Shown: positions 21,873-33,846, counted from the stretch's first letter. The stretch is DNA of 64,000 nt from Crossaster papposus (GCA_037893245.1 JBAIAA010000398.1:992001-1056000); one strand, 5' to 3'. Numbers and translations are program-made. The notes: generated by a model not told the origin, from the sequence alone.

Positions 21873-23059
21873 CTACAAAAATGTAAATTTCAATAATATT
21901 TTAATATATGCCAGTCTACACAAACATCTTATCAGTTTATAGTATTCTGCTATTTTCATCACGATTACATGTTAGTGATTTTGAATTTCAACAAGTCCTT
22001 TTAACCATTTTGCGCCGGGTTTTAATTTATTTACTGGACACAGGCGTGGAATTATTTTTTACAAACATCGAACCCAGTAGGCCCAGGCCAGCAGTCCATG
22101 GGCAGCACATGCCAGCTGCTTTACGCTGTTAATTACTACCCATTCAGCAGTTGCCCGGCCTGCATTGCTTATCTAATTAGCGTATGTAATGCTGGGAGAA
22201 ATGAATAAACTATTAAATTGCTGGCGCAGGTTTGCAAAGACGACAGTATGACTAAGGGAGCAGGTCTATAATCATGTTGTTTGCAGGCGCACTGCGTGAA
22301 AAGATTTTAAGTGCCCAATATCGATTACGGTAGCAAAGGATATACACATTGCATCGTCTCTTGATAAAGTGCATTGTAACTTCAAAAGTACAAGAGGAAC
22401 GCCTTGGAACCAAGACTAGGGAGATGGGTGATAGGCATGCTGGTTAAGGAGGTTTTTTTACGTACGATATATTTCGCTGCAGAGTTAGAAGGTGACATCA
22501 TGTGCCAATAGTCGAATCCCCTTCTCTTCACCATAAAATAAATGTACTTAATAAATAAATAAATAACATATTGGCTCAAGAACCTTGCCTGCACTTGAAG
22601 GGATCTGAATTGGAGCTACCACTCAGCACACATTCACAAGGGTTAAGTTGCAAACATTCTAATGAAGGTTTGATTGTTTTTCATTCATGCAAACTGTTTA
22701 CATGTTATACATATGTAATCATTTATGGAGATATGTCAATTTAAGGTTTTTGTTTGTCAATTTACCTCTTCTTGTTCTCGTCTCAATCTTAGTTGCAGCT
22801 CATTCCTCTGTGATTGGCATGTTGCAATATATCGCTGTCAAGAATAATGTAGTAGTATTATTATTATTTGGATTATTCTGGATTATTTAGAAACATTAAA
22901 TTGATAACCACATTTATGTGATTGCATCTGATTGTGATTATCTGATCTGCCCCAATCTGATTGTTTATTAAAGTAAATCTCAGTTATTCGTTTAGGCCAA
23001 ATGGCTAATCTTATACTCAATTTGGATTACAAGGTTGAGTGTACTTTTTGGATTTTTAG
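21873..23059. other. Intron, no exon recognised
   Basis: AT-rich with (AATA)n near 22550. CCTTGGAACCAAGACTA at 22401-22417 resembles one end of the TAGTCTTGG element family, but no partner end was found. Confidence 0.4.
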
Positions 23060-24502
23060 TATGAATCAAGATGAATGATCAGGCCAACTTCAATCTTTCT
23101 ATAACCAACCATTCAGTTCCGGCCTCGCTCAAAACTGACAAAATTATTCCTTTATTTAAAAAAAAAAAAAAACTTGAAATGGGAAACTACCGACCGATTT
23201 CCATTAGTAAGGTGTTAGAGAAAGTAATCTATGAGCAGGTTGAGGAATAATACATTTCCAAAAACATCCTGTATGAATTTCAATCAGGCTTTAGATCGCG
23301 GCATTCCACTGAAACTACTCTGATTCACATCACAGACTTTATTAGATCCGAGTCGAACAGAGGTAATTATGTAGGGGCGATTATATTAGACCTACAAAAA
23401 GCCATTGATTCAGTCAACCACGATATTCTTGTAAACAAATTGGCTTCTATTGGGTTTTCTGACAATACAGTAGATTGGTTTAAATCTTACCTCTCTCACA
23501 GACCACAGGTGGTTGAGATAAACGGTGTTAGATCAAGTGAACTTAATCTAACCTGTGGGGTTCCACAGGGTTCAATTTTGGGACCGCTATTGTTCTTGTC
23601 TTATATTAATGATATGCCATGTTCTGTTAATTGTAAACTACAGCTTTACGCAGATGACGCTATGTTGATAGCTATAGACAAAAACGCTCATAATGTAGAG
23701 CAGAAGCTTTCTGCAGAACTCACTAAGGTCAACAACTGGCTCATAGACAACAGGCTTTCACTCCATTTCACTCCATTTCTCTCAATCCATTTTATTTGCC
23801 AATAAAAGGAACTTGCGCAATAAAAATGTTCTTGACCTTACACATAATGGCATTGACATAAAAAGAGCCAAATCAATCACCTACCTTGGCCTAGAACTAG
23901 AAAAGGATTAAAACAACGGTTTAATTGCACAACACATAATTAAGAAGGCTAACTCAAGACTTAAATTTTTGTTCCGTCATCAAAATTGTCTAAGTAAAAA
24001 GGCAAGGAAAATCTTGTGTTCAGCCTTAATAACTTGCCACTTTGATTGTTGTTGTTCCTGGTATTCCTCATTGTCACAAAAATTTAAAATCAAACTTCAA
24101 ACCTGTCAAAATAAAACAATCCGCTTTATCAACAACCTCCCCACAAGATCTCATATTGGTTATAAAGAATTCCATGAATTAGGATGGTTAGACATTCACC
24201 ATAGAGTAGAGTTTCTTAAAGCAAATCATGTTCATAACATTTTTTATCAAAAATCTCCTAATTATCTCAAACATAATTTCACCTATATTAAAGAAGTTCA
24301 CCACTACCCCACGAGATCTAGTCAGTGTAATTTTTATGTGCCACACACTAAGGGATCAGATACTAATTCTTTTTTCTACACTGGAATTAAATTATGGAAT
24401 TCACTGCCATCCAACCTGAAACAGCATGAAAGGAAAACTTTGTTCAAAACTAAGCTTAAAGGATTCCTTTTTAATAAAATCCAAGCTGTTAAATCTAGCT
24501 AA
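23060..24502 (+). pseudogene. Non-LTR retrotransposon reverse transcriptase, 5'-truncated
   Basis: Translated pieces carry the reverse transcriptase blocks of CR1/L2-type LINEs: NYRPISISKVLEKV, FQSGFRSRHSTETTL, LDLQKAIDSVNHDIL, GVPQGSILGPLLF and YADDAMLI (catalytic DD kept). The C-terminal region includes FRHQNCLSKKARK and FYTGIKLWNSLP. It is broken by a stop after QVEE, a frameshift near 23770 where TTTCACTCCA is duplicated, and a stop after LEKD. The N-terminal endonuclease is absent. It lies within an intron of the minus-strand gene, in the opposite direction. Confidence 0.85.
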
Positions 24503-25140
24503 AGATGCTATGAGTTTATTCTTAAGACATCAATTGTTTAGTCTTCAATGAAATGATTAAAGGTTTTATGTCATTATTATTATTATTCTAGGAGGCCTGG
24601 AAGGTTTTAAATTAAGTGGTACAATACTGATATACGATATAAGTTGAAGATTTTTGATGGTTTTAGGTAATATGTATTTTAACAATTTTTGTATAAGATC
24701 AGGGTTAGTGCAATGTCACGTATACAAAATTTAAAAAAAAATGAAAAACACACAAAATAAAACAAACAAAATTAATTGAAGTTTTTAAAGATTCTGGCGA
24801 TTTTTAAGTACACTGTAATATAAATGTTGTGTTTTTGTGATACATTATATGTTACAGTGTTACTGTTTTTTGTAACGCCCTAATTTAGGTCGGGGCTAGT
24901 AGCTAATAATTTCAGTCCTATCTGATCCGTAAAAAGATGTTTATTTTTAATAATATGGTGTTATGTCATGTACTTCTCAATAGGTATCTTTGGGACCGCA
25001 ATGGAAATAAGTTTTTTAAAACTTTTTTGCGTTATCCCTGCTCTTTCCATTATATGTATTTGTTTTTGTTTTTTCTTTTTCTTCTGTAGTAAAATCTGTA
25101 TCATTATTGTGGAAATTGCGAATAAATCAAATCAAATCAA
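24503..25140 (+). mobile_element. Probable LINE 3' untranslated region and tail
   Basis: After the reverse transcriptase stop the sequence continues AT-rich to GAATAAATCAAATCAAATCA. An (AATCA)n tail of this kind is typical of LINE 3' ends. An internal (ATT)n near 24570-24590 could instead mark the end of one element and the start of another. Confidence 0.55.
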
Positions 25141-25175
25141 AATCCCAGACTACAACAAAGGAGTAGATTTGCCGG

Positions 25176-26320
25176 ATGAATCAACGCTCCAAGACGTATC
25201 AGATGTACCCGAAGTACAGCTGTTCAATAATGCATCGTCTCAGTCGTACACACCTTATAGATTGTCCCATCAAGAGGAAGATGTACTCAGCGCTCAATCA
25301 GAAAGCAGACGTATCAGAAGTACCTGAAGTACAGCTGCCTAATTCAGCGTTCAGTAATGCATCGTCTTCGTCGTACCCACCTTCTAGATTGTCCCATCAA
25401 GAGGAAGATGTACTCAGCCCTCAACCAGGATGCAGAATGAATCAACGCTCAAAGACGTATCAGATGTACCCGAAGTACAGCTGCCTAATTCAGCGTTCAG
25501 TAATGCATCGTCTCAGTCGTACACACCTTCTAGATTGTCCCATCAAGAGGAAGATGTACTCAGCACTCAACCAGGATGCAGAATGAATCAATGCTCCAAG
25601 ACGTATCAGATGTACCCGAAGTACAGCTGCCTAATTCAGCGTTCAGTAATGCATCGTCTCAGTCGTACCCACCTTCTAGATTGTCCCATCAAGAGGAAGA
25701 TGTACTGAGCCCTCAACCAAGATGCAGAATGAATCAACGCTCCAAGACGTATCAGATGTACCCGAAGCACAGCTGCCTAATTCAGCATTCAGTAATGCAT
25801 CGTCTCAGTCGTACACACCTTCTAGATTGTCCCATCAAGAGGAAGATGTACTCAGCCCTCAACCAGGATGCAAAATGAATCAACGCTCCCAGACGTATCA
25901 GATGTACCCGAAGCACAGCTGCCTAATTCAGCGTTCAGTAATGCATCGTCTCAGTCGTACCCACCTTCTAGATTGTCCCATCAAGAGGAAGATGTACTGA
26001 GCCCTCAACCAAGATGCAGAATGAATCAACGCTCCAAGACGTATCAGATGTACCCGAAGCACAGCTGCCTAATTCAGCGTTCAGTAATGCATCGTCTCAG
26101 TCGTACAAACCTTCTAGATTGTCCCATCAAGAGGAATATGTACTCAGCCCTCAACCAGGATGCAAAATGAATCAACGCTCCAAGACGTATCAGATGTACC
26201 CGAAGTACAGCTGCCTAATTCAGCGTTCAGTAATGCATCGTCTCAGTCGTACACACCTTCTAGATTGTCCCATCAAGAGGAAGATGTACTCAGCCCTCAA
26301 CCAGGATGCAGAAAGCAGAC
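25176..26320 (+). repeat. 146-bp tandem array, about 8 units
   Basis: Identical starts (ATGAATCAACGCTC) recur at 25430, 25576, 25722, 25868, 26014 and 26160, exactly 146 bp apart. The second unit lacks about 38 bp and the first also lacks a short piece. Divergence between units is a few percent. Because 146 is not a multiple of three, each long frame simply passes from one reading to another at every unit, so coding is unlikely. The array starts 35 bp after the LINE-like tail. Confidence 0.9.
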
Positions 26321-27189
26321 GGAGAGATATCTGGTGACCCAATCACGCGTATCGTTGCTTTTGCACTGGAAAATGCTACAACTGCTTTTTATGCTACTGC
26401 CCTAAACCCCAAAACAACAATTTTGTAAATGCCCATTGCCATGTGGATCGATTGCTGAATGTCACGCACAATAAAGGGACTCAGTTTTATGAAAACGGAA
26501 GCCATGGAGTGTCTAAACAGTTAAATTACAAAGAGATAGAGAGCAATCAGAGGAACTAACTGAGTTAACCATATACAAAAAATAAAGGAAAGAAAAGTAA
26601 ATAAAAAAAGAAACAGAATAACGTGGGAAAACATCAAAAGAAAGGAAAGAGTAAAGATATACATGTATTTGTATATACATTTTACTAAAAAAGAAAAGAA
26701 TAAACAAAATTATTCTTTTGTTTATATATTTAATTGAAGAAGAAAAGACTAAGCAAAATTATGTATTGTTTATAAATTTAATTAAAAAGGAAAGACTACA
26801 CACAAATATGATGGAAAGGAGTTTGGTGATTGTTAAGTATTTGTTTATGAATGTGATTAAACCAGTCAAGCGTGCCATTGCCGGTGGTGCCCTGTCTGCT
26901 GCCTACATATAATGGCAGTCATGAATTTAATACAATCCTGCATGTGTGGAAGTGTGCGTTATTACGTGTGCTGTCCGTTGACAAGACTCACCAGCCCACG
27001 GCCAACCACTGGCCGAGGTATGTGCTATACCGGTAAATGTAGGTTGGGACCAAATACTACACCAGTCGGTCTCTGTAACATGCAATGTATAACGCTGTAA
27101 TAATGCTCACTAAACATATTGCGTGAACTATGTAAACCATTATGGGAGATTAAAATTTGGAGACAAAGCCTATAAGATATCAATCATAC
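26321..27189. other. No gene seen
   Basis: AT-rich intronic sequence, with a purine-rich patch at 26520-26820. No exon is supported. Confidence 0.4.
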
Positions 27190-27303
27190 CTGGATAATCT
27201 CCACATCCCTCTTTGAATCTTTACTGCTTTTCATCAGATGAGTGTTGTCATCTCGAAGCCGCTGCACCTCCATTTGAAGAGTTTTGTTCTCATCCACCAG
27301 ACA
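27190..27303 (-). CDS. Coiled-coil gene, predicted exon 7
   Basis: A 114-bp, phase 0-0 exon of 38 codons contains LVDENKTLQMEVQRLRDDN, a clear heptad pattern. The donor is CAG|GTATGA. The acceptor ATGCAG has a weak pyrimidine tract. The open frame, the charge pattern and the phase match to both neighbours support it. The protein family is not recognised. Confidence 0.7.
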
Positions 27304-27375
27304 CTGCATTTAAAGGTATCATACCTCATTGGCTTTGGTTGTAACTTTCACAATTGTATTGATTACGGATTAGAT

Positions 27376-28682
27376 TAGCCCAGGTTTGACGAAGTTCTTC
27401 ATTGCGTTATGACTGATGTACAGGGTATCAATGTATCCTGCCATTGCGAAAAATTTTACAACAACATTTTTTCATATTTTTACCTGATGAAGGAAGCCGA
27501 AATCTTGCTTATGTATTCTTTGTGTCTGGAATTACAGATCGTCATGGGTTATTAATAGTTAATGTGTCTTTCGGGGCCGTCCAAAGTTTTCAACATTTTA
27601 ATGGTCGTACAAAGCGTACGACAGGGGGAGGGGGGTCGGAGGCCGCGTACGACTTTAAATTGTAAATAAAATGTTGATTTTGTACCGTACAATCAGCAAA
27701 GGAAAATTATATGATTGGTTTTGTTTCCTTCTTTTTTTATCTCAAAAGAATTTCCAACGTTAAAATCAGAAGCGATACAAAGTCCGCTGTTCAAAAATGA
27801 TTGCTTAGGCAGGTTATACCTTGTTAACAGCTATTGTGCAACTCCGAAAAAAAAAAATCCGATGCGTCCCTGGCTAGCTATACGTAGCTTGCGATGATGA
27901 GCCGCCCGCCCTACACGCCGCGACGACCGAGTTGGCAATGATTTCGTATAGCGCAACGTTAACCATGCGGTGTACAGTACACATGTATTGATGCCCTAGA
28001 TACGTACTACCCTGAATAAGCGCGCGAATGTGAATGAATAACCTTTGACACGACTGTACTGCGACTCGTTCCCACAGCTGTGCATGGACATCGTGCACGC
28101 AATGCCCCACCGCGCTCTACCGGTGTTTGGACTAAATGTTGAAAAGTACTACTTTGGGGGGAGGGAGGGGGGTCTTGAAAAGTAGTACGCTCTGTACGAC
28201 CTTAAAAATGTTGACAACTTTGGACAGCCCCTTAATTAGGCAACTTATTTTACAGAAAATAAATTTCAAATCCACGCTTTTTGACATGAACATCATGTAC
28301 GAATTATCTACAATCCCTACATGCGTGCGCGGGTACCGTGCACGCGCCTGGCTTATCAGTTGTAGGCCGGCGCGGCTGCCGGGTACCCGCGCACGCATGT
28401 AGGGATTGTAGAGAATTCGTACATGATGTTCACGTCAAAAAGCGTGGATTTGAAAATTTATTTTCTGCAAATAAGTTGCCTAAAGACACATTAACTTTCA
28501 ATAACCCATGACGATCTGTAATTCCAGACACAAGGAATACATAAGCGGGATTTCGGCTTCCTTCATCAGGTAAAAATATGAAAAAAAGGTGTTGTAAAAT
28601 TTTTCGCTATGGCAGGATACATGTACATTGATACCCTGGACTCCGTCGCGTTGTACACAACAGAGGAGTCCAACCTGGGATA
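27376..28682. mobile_element. MULE-type element with about 270-bp TIRs and 9-bp TSD
   Basis: It is flanked by GGATTAGAT on both sides (27367-27375 and 28683-28691). The left TIR begins TAGCCCAGGTTTGAC and the right, inverted, TATCCCAGGTTGGAC. The TIRs run to about 27650 on the left and back to about 28185 on the right. The right TIR is interrupted by the foldback at 28237-28482. A 133-bp relative with the same ends is at 47112-47244. The interior encodes no recognisable transposase. Confidence 0.82.
28237..28482. mobile_element. Foldback inserted in a MULE TIR
   Basis: Inverted arms start TAGGCAACTTATTT at each end and meet around a loop of about 40 bp (28339-28379). The left TIR of the host element lacks this block, which shows it is an insertion. 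No certain TSD is visible. Confidence 0.75.
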
Positions 28683-28691
28683 GGATTAGAT

Positions 28692-29985
28692 CAATATTGT
28701 TTCACTGTAATGTAAAAGTTTTGTGTTAATAGATGCTGGTAAAAACCAAGAAGAAATAAAATGATTTTCTTGTAGTCTGCAGTTCCTTGACTTTAGAAAA
28801 AAGAGCAAGTTATAGACGTCAGGTCAGGTAAGAAAACCAGACTAGTTGGCTTGCAAACATTCATGGATGTGGAACCGTATTGCAAAAATGAAATGTTAAT
28901 AAATTGGGGGCAGTGTTTTTCCAATAAAACAAACTTTGGTACACTTAGTCCTAAAATTTAAATTAAAATAGCCAAACCCACTAGCTGGCTAGCTGCGCAT
29001 CTGATAAAAGTGGACAAAATTCCTGATCTGTGAATTTCTGCCCATGATGTTTTAACAAATCAGTCGGATTATGCAATAATCAGTGTCCAACTAAGTGGGT
29101 GTTGTACTCCGCTGTTTCATAGTTTCAGACTGATATACTCCAACTCTCTCTGGGCAAGCAGATTGTGATTGGTTATCCGAGGCCTTAAGATCAAAGATGG
29201 CAACATGCGTTATGAACACATAGCAAAAGTGATCATTGTAGTAGATTGGAAACATCAAATGAGCTTTTGTGACTATTTTCTTTATACCTTATATATAATT
29301 GTCTTATATATAATTAAAAACAGTACAACTGAGTTACATGTACTATTTTTCATGGAAACTACAATTAGCATAAAATAGCCCCCTGTCTAGAAAAATAAAG
29401 CAAATGGTGTTCATCTCATGTGTTTATGCTCTTACATGGCATTACGACCGAGGATCAAAACACAAAAGAGAACAAAGATCTCCTTAGAATTCTTGAACGA
29501 CGGTTTCTTTGTTAAAATTTGTCCTCGAACATTAGGGTAATTAGGTTAATGTGGCAAGGTTTTAGTACAGAAACAAAGGGAAACACAATGGTCGATCCTG
29601 GGTGGTTATGTGGCGTTTGTTTATGGTGTAAATGGAGGACACATACCTGGCGACACATACGTGGCGACACGAAGGTGAATTGGGGTTAGGGTTAGAATCG
29701 AGGATGACCTCAATTGAGATTCGTGTACAAAACCAATGAGAGCCGTCGGAGTACAAACAAAGGAAATTTTCGAAAGGAACAAAGGAAACTCCTCGATTTA
29801 CACTATAAACAAACGTGTATGTTCACGACTGTGTGTGTATAAAAGATTTGACACAGAAGTGTTTCTTGTTGTTTTCAAAGTGCTAAAAAATGACAAAGTG
29901 TCAAGTGTCAAAATGTCAAGTTCCCTGTTTTTTTTGTACAGAACCTCATAATCTCCCAAAAGATCGAGTTTTGTCACTGACTCAC
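28692..29985. other. Intron, mostly unassigned
   Basis: A 52-base segment at 28776-28827 on the plus strand is bounded by a good acceptor and donor but lacks support (see rejected items). 29610-29640 and 29791-29818 form a weak inverted pair around TTTGTTTATRGTGTAAA, perhaps an old MITE. Confidence 0.4.
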
Positions 29986-30050
29986 CAAGTACCTTGTGTC
30001 CACTTCTTTGGGTTTCTCATACTCTAGCGACTTGACTTGGCTCATAGGTG
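29986..30050 (-). CDS. Coiled-coil gene, predicted exon 6
   Basis: The open sequence SLEYEKPKEVDTRYL ends at a strong donor, TTG|GTGAGT, in phase 0, matching the next exon. The acceptor is ambiguous: AGs at 30031, 30041 and 30051 give entry phases 0, 2 and 1. Phase 2 (start 30040) joins directly to the exon at 30902-31049 as read. Phase 0 (start 30030) would require a one-base change in that exon. Acidic-basic character fits the rest of the protein. Confidence 0.6.
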
Positions 30051-30569
30051 CTTAGAAGAGATATGGTGTGGTAGATAACATGTGGGTTTGCCTTGACACA
30101 TGGGTCATATCTCGATGGAACAGGGTGCCTGCCTCCCTATGACAGACACAGTGTTCAGTGGATAATGTGACATTCAGATTTCCGACTTTATACAACACAA
30201 AGTGCTGACCTTATTGTCAGGGATGACAGTGGATTTGTTTGTTCCAGGCCCCGTCGCAATACCACACACATGTCGACAATGAACACATGCCGACAGATCC
30301 GAGACTTGCACATCAGTACACTTTTATATTATCGTTTGCCGTACAATGTGAACACAGTGAGTCGATGCAGATAACTTGGATGGAGTGCACTCATCAGTAC
30401 CAGTTAAACTCAACACCTACTTGTACATGCAGGTTCACGCTGGCAAATGCAAATTTATGACATCCGGGCAAATTTTTGCACTGTGAATTCGCAACATTTG
30501 AATACATTTCAACTTCATTTTGCAGTGATGTTTCGTGCTGTTGCATTTGCATAAAGTATGAACTGGCTT

Positions 30570-30659
30570 TTAACCCTAACTCCCTACACAACAAAGGAAG
30601 TTGGAGGATTTTGGAGGAATTGTATTGTTCAATAACAATGGTGAGGGAGTTAGGGTTAA
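30570..30659. mobile_element. 90-bp piggyBac-like mini-element
   Basis: TTAACCCTAACTCCCT at the left and the same motif inverted at the right, with TTAA at both edges. It is only 90 bp including targets and non-coding. Confidence 0.55.
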
Positions 30660-30901
30660 TAATGCGTAACCAATTTGCCTAGCTCATGAGCGTCTCTCAA
30701 ACAACTGGCAACAAATTGTCCTATTGGCAGACTGACAAGTTGTTTGTTATTTATTGTTTTTCCTTGCATACAACATGATTATTTAGTTTTCTTTTATTCA
30801 CGCTAACAGTAAACTAGAAGCTTGAAAACTGGCATCCCTGAATTACGCATACTCAGCACACAATGAAATGACAACAATTATAACAAATTAAAGTTACAAA
30901 C

Positions 30902-31049
30902 CTCTTCTTTGATGGATTCATGTTCTTTCTTTTTTCTTTCTCATACTGGTCCAATTCCTGCCTCTCTGCATTGTACAAGCTCTGGTACTCCTGGGATGTC
31001 TTCTGGGCTTTCTTGGTTTCTTTCTTCACACAATCTAATCTGTCTTCAC
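30902..31049 (-). CDS. Coiled-coil gene, predicted exon 5
   Basis: 148 bp, entered in phase 1 from the 33620-33846 exon (completing a glycine) and left in phase 2. It reads 48 open codons, including KKAQKTSQEYQSLYNAERQ. The acceptor CTGTTCAG and donor GAG|GTTTGT are present. A T6 run at 30930-30935 (A6 on the coding strand) sits in the middle. With one more base there, the tail would read EHESIKEE and end in phase 0, so the local frame is not certain. Confidence 0.7.
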
Positions 31050-31194
31050 CTGAACAGAAAGTTAAAAGTAATTTGCATTTGTGGTAATTTAAATGTGCCC
31101 ATTTGCAAGCTACATGTATTCCATCCCCGAAGAGACTACCATCTTATGGTGGGGATGCTTGTGTGTGATTCAGTGACCTGAAGAGCTATGCCGT

Positions 31195-31725
31195 CGGGAG
31201 TCTTAGTTCTCCTGGTAGGGCCACCAAAGGCAGACAGGTCAACAGGTAGAGCCAGACAAAGAGTATAGTTTCCTGGTCCTCCAGGTTGGGAGTCTTAGTT
31301 TTCCTGGTAGGGCCACCAAAGGCAGACAGGTCAACAGGTAGAGCCAGACAAAGAGTATAGTTTCCTGGTCCTCCAGGTTGGGAGTCTTAGTTCTCCTGGT
31401 AGGGCCACCAAAGGCAGACAGGTCAACAGGTAGAGCCAGACAAAGAGTATAGTTTCCTGGTCCTCCAGGTTGGGAGTCTTAGTTCTCCTGGTAGGGCCAC
31501 CAAAGGCAGACAGGTCAACAGGTAGAGCCAGACAAAGAGTATAGTTTCCTGGTCCTCCAGGTTGGGAGTCTTAGTTTTCCTGGTAGAGCCACCCAAGGCA
31601 GACAGGTTGACAGGTAGATAAAGAGTAGCCTCCTGGTCTTCCAGGTTGGGAGTCTTAGTTTTCCTGGTAGGGCCACCCAAGGCAGACAGGTTGACAGGTA
31701 GATATAGAGTAGCCTCCTGGTGTTA
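31195..31725. repeat. 91-bp minisatellite, about 6 units
   Basis: Units start GGGAGTCTTAGTT near 31196, 31288, 31379, 31471, 31565 and 31647 and share GGTAGGGCCACCAAAGGCAG. The last two units lost an inner piece. Long minus-strand frames through it shift with each 91-bp unit and are not coding evidence. Confidence 0.88.
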
Positions 31726-31734
31726 TTAACACCC

Positions 31735-32500
31735 CTAGTGCACCAATTACCGTAAATGGTGATCCTTTGGAGTTTGTGGAGGACTTTACCTGTCTGGGCA
31801 GTCGAATCAGTAAGAACAACGGGGTACAGAAAGACATCAAGGCTAGGCTTGAAAAAGCTAATGGTGGTTTTGCTTATTAAACTATATACGTACCATTTGA
31901 AGGTCAAAACAGTACAGTCTAAAAACCAAGATTCGCCTCTCATCAACAGCAATGTACAATCTGTATTGTTGTATGGTTCCGAATGCAGGCGTGTCATCAA
32001 GGCCGACATGATTTTATGAAATTAGATTAATTTAATATTTTAGTACCTTGGTTGTGATATTTACATGTGTTTTTCATACTTGTGTGTTGCTGCGCCCTGA
32101 GCATCTTTCTGATGGATACCGGCGCATTACAAATATTCATTATTATTATGATGATTAAAATCTCTTCACAAAAGCTGCCTCATGAGAAACTGTTGCATTT
32201 ACTGGCCCAACAAGATTTCGAACAGAAAGACCTATTGTCAGAGTGCTGTGCAAGAAATCAAATGACAAAGTATCCGATGGCTAGCCAGGTGCTCAGGATA
32301 GATTGATCAGGATCGTATTCCTAAAGTAGCTTTGTGATGAACACAACCTAGAAGGAGGAAACCAGAAAAGAAAGGTAGGCAGAGCTTGCTGAAATGAAAC
32401 TTACTTGGGGAGAGGCACTATACATTGCAAAGGACAGGACCAAGTGGAAAGAGATCAACCATCAAAGTGCAGCTTGCAGAGGTTTATTGCGATAAGAAAT
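31735..32500 (+). pseudogene. Decayed LINE reverse-transcriptase 3' region
   Basis: Recognisable fragments on the plus strand include VNGDPLEFVEDFTCLGS, SVLLYGSECRRVIKADM and, after a gap, TWGEALYIAKDRTKWKE. This series is typical of the C-terminal part of a LINE polyprotein whose usual motif is LLYGSE-W. It is broken by several stops. At about 32020-32155 a different 3' end is inserted, with CGCCCTGAGCATCTTTCTGA and a (TTA)n tail. Confidence 0.75.
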
Positions 32501-32839
32501 CCTACTAGGTGCTCACATGAAAACAGTTGTAGAAGTTGTACAAGTTCTAAAAAGTTATACTTCTTGATTTAAGGTAATAATTTTCACGAATGGGTGGATT
32601 TGGCTGTTCATATTTTGTTGAAACACTGACTTGTTTAAAGTTTTGTGTTCATAGATGCTATTTATTAAATGACGTCAGTTTCTGGATCATTTGCAGATTG
32701 AGGCTCTTTGGGGCTGGTTGGTTCACACTCTCCACTCCCCTGCCCCATTCGCTATGCCAAGGCAACTGCCAACTATATTTTACCATGTTACACAGTAATT
32801 CCTCTATACCACTAATATTGTTTTGACAACCCCGTCAAG

Positions 32840-33619
32840 GAGTCTAATCATCACCCTGCCATCCTTTGCTGTCCTGTCCAACTTGTCTAGGACACTGCTC
32901 ATCAGATCTTCTCCTACGACTCCTCTATTTCCCCATCAAGCATTCAAATCAACCTACATGTACCATTCTTTGCCATCTTGTCCGACCTGTCTAGGACACT
33001 CCTCATCTTCTCCTGCGACTCCACCGTGTCCCATCAAGCATCCCAATCAACCTAGATGTACCATCATTTGCTGTCTTGTCCAACCTGTCTAGGACACTTC
33101 TCATCCGACTCCAATGTGTCCCCATTAAGCATCCCAATCAACCTAGATGTACCATCATTTGCTGTCTTGTCCAACCTGTCTAGGACACTTCTCATCCGAC
33201 TCCACCGTGTCCCTATCAAGCATCCCAATCAACCTAGATGTACCATCCTTTGCTGTCTTGTCCAACCTGTCTAGGACACTCCCGATCTTCTCATGGGGTC
33301 TGCTCCATTTTATCCCCATCATCAAGCATCCCAATCAACCTACCACCCTTTGCTGTCTTGTCCAACCTGTCTAGGACACTCCCCATCTCCTCCTCTAACT
33401 CCTCCATTTTCCCCCTATCAAGCATCCCAATCAACCTACCATCCTTTGCCATCTTGTCTGACCTGTCTAGGACACTCCTCATCTTCTCCTGCGACTCCAC
33501 CGTGTCCCCATCAAGCATCCCAATTATGTACCATCATTTGCTGTCAATATCCAACCTGTCTAGGATGTGCTTCTCATCCGACTCCATTGTGTCCCCATCA
33601 AGCATCCCAATCAACCTAC
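32840..33619 (-). repeat. Tandem repeat of an exon tail and its splice donor
   Basis: About nine degenerate units of 79-105 bp each contain CTGTCTAGGACA and CCATC-TTTGC-TCTTGTC on the plus strand. On the minus strand the consensus reads VLDRLDKTAKDGRLIGMLDG. The same sequence forms the 3' end of the exon at 33620-33846. Each unit repeats the exon tail, the GATGGTAGGTT donor and the sequence after it. Frames break between units, so most of the array is probably intronic. Confidence 0.8.
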
Positions 33620-33846
33620 CATCCTTCGCTGTCTTGTCCAACCTGTCTAGGACAATCCCCATCTTCTCCTGTGACTCCACCACGTCCCCGTGCTGTATCT
33701 GGTTCATCTTGCTGGTCTGGGCAAGCTGATGCAACTTTTTTGCCAGGAGGGCCTCTAGAGCTGACTTGTCCTTGTGCCGGGCTACGTTGTAGTTTGGCTT
33801 GGACATCAGCTGCTGTTTCACTGACGAAAAGGTGGAGTCCGGGACC
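33620..33846 (-). CDS. Coiled-coil gene, predicted exon 4
   Basis: 227 bp, entered in phase 2 and left in phase 1. It encodes 75 codons plus split codons, starting VPDSTFSSVKQQLMSKPNYN and including LEALLAKKLHQLAQ. The acceptor is CATGTACAG. The donor is placed at GATG|GTAGGT because that phase matches the next exon. Downstream units of the adjoining tandem repeat offer the same donor many times, so the exon could be longer in some transcripts. Confidence 0.75.

Noticed and set aside
25176-26405. Tandem coding repeats in the 146-bp array
   Set aside because: A 146-bp period changes frame every unit; each frame crosses only two units before a stop.
28776-28827. 52-base plus-strand exon with good acceptor (TTCTTGTAG) and donor (CAG|GTAAGA)
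   Set aside because: Only one frame is open, no homology is seen, and it lies within an intron on the opposite strand of the coiled-coil gene without partner exons.
31423-32009. Minus-strand proline and leucine-rich frames in the 91-bp minisatellite
   Set aside because: Frame changes with each 91-bp unit, and part overlaps a plus-strand LINE relic.
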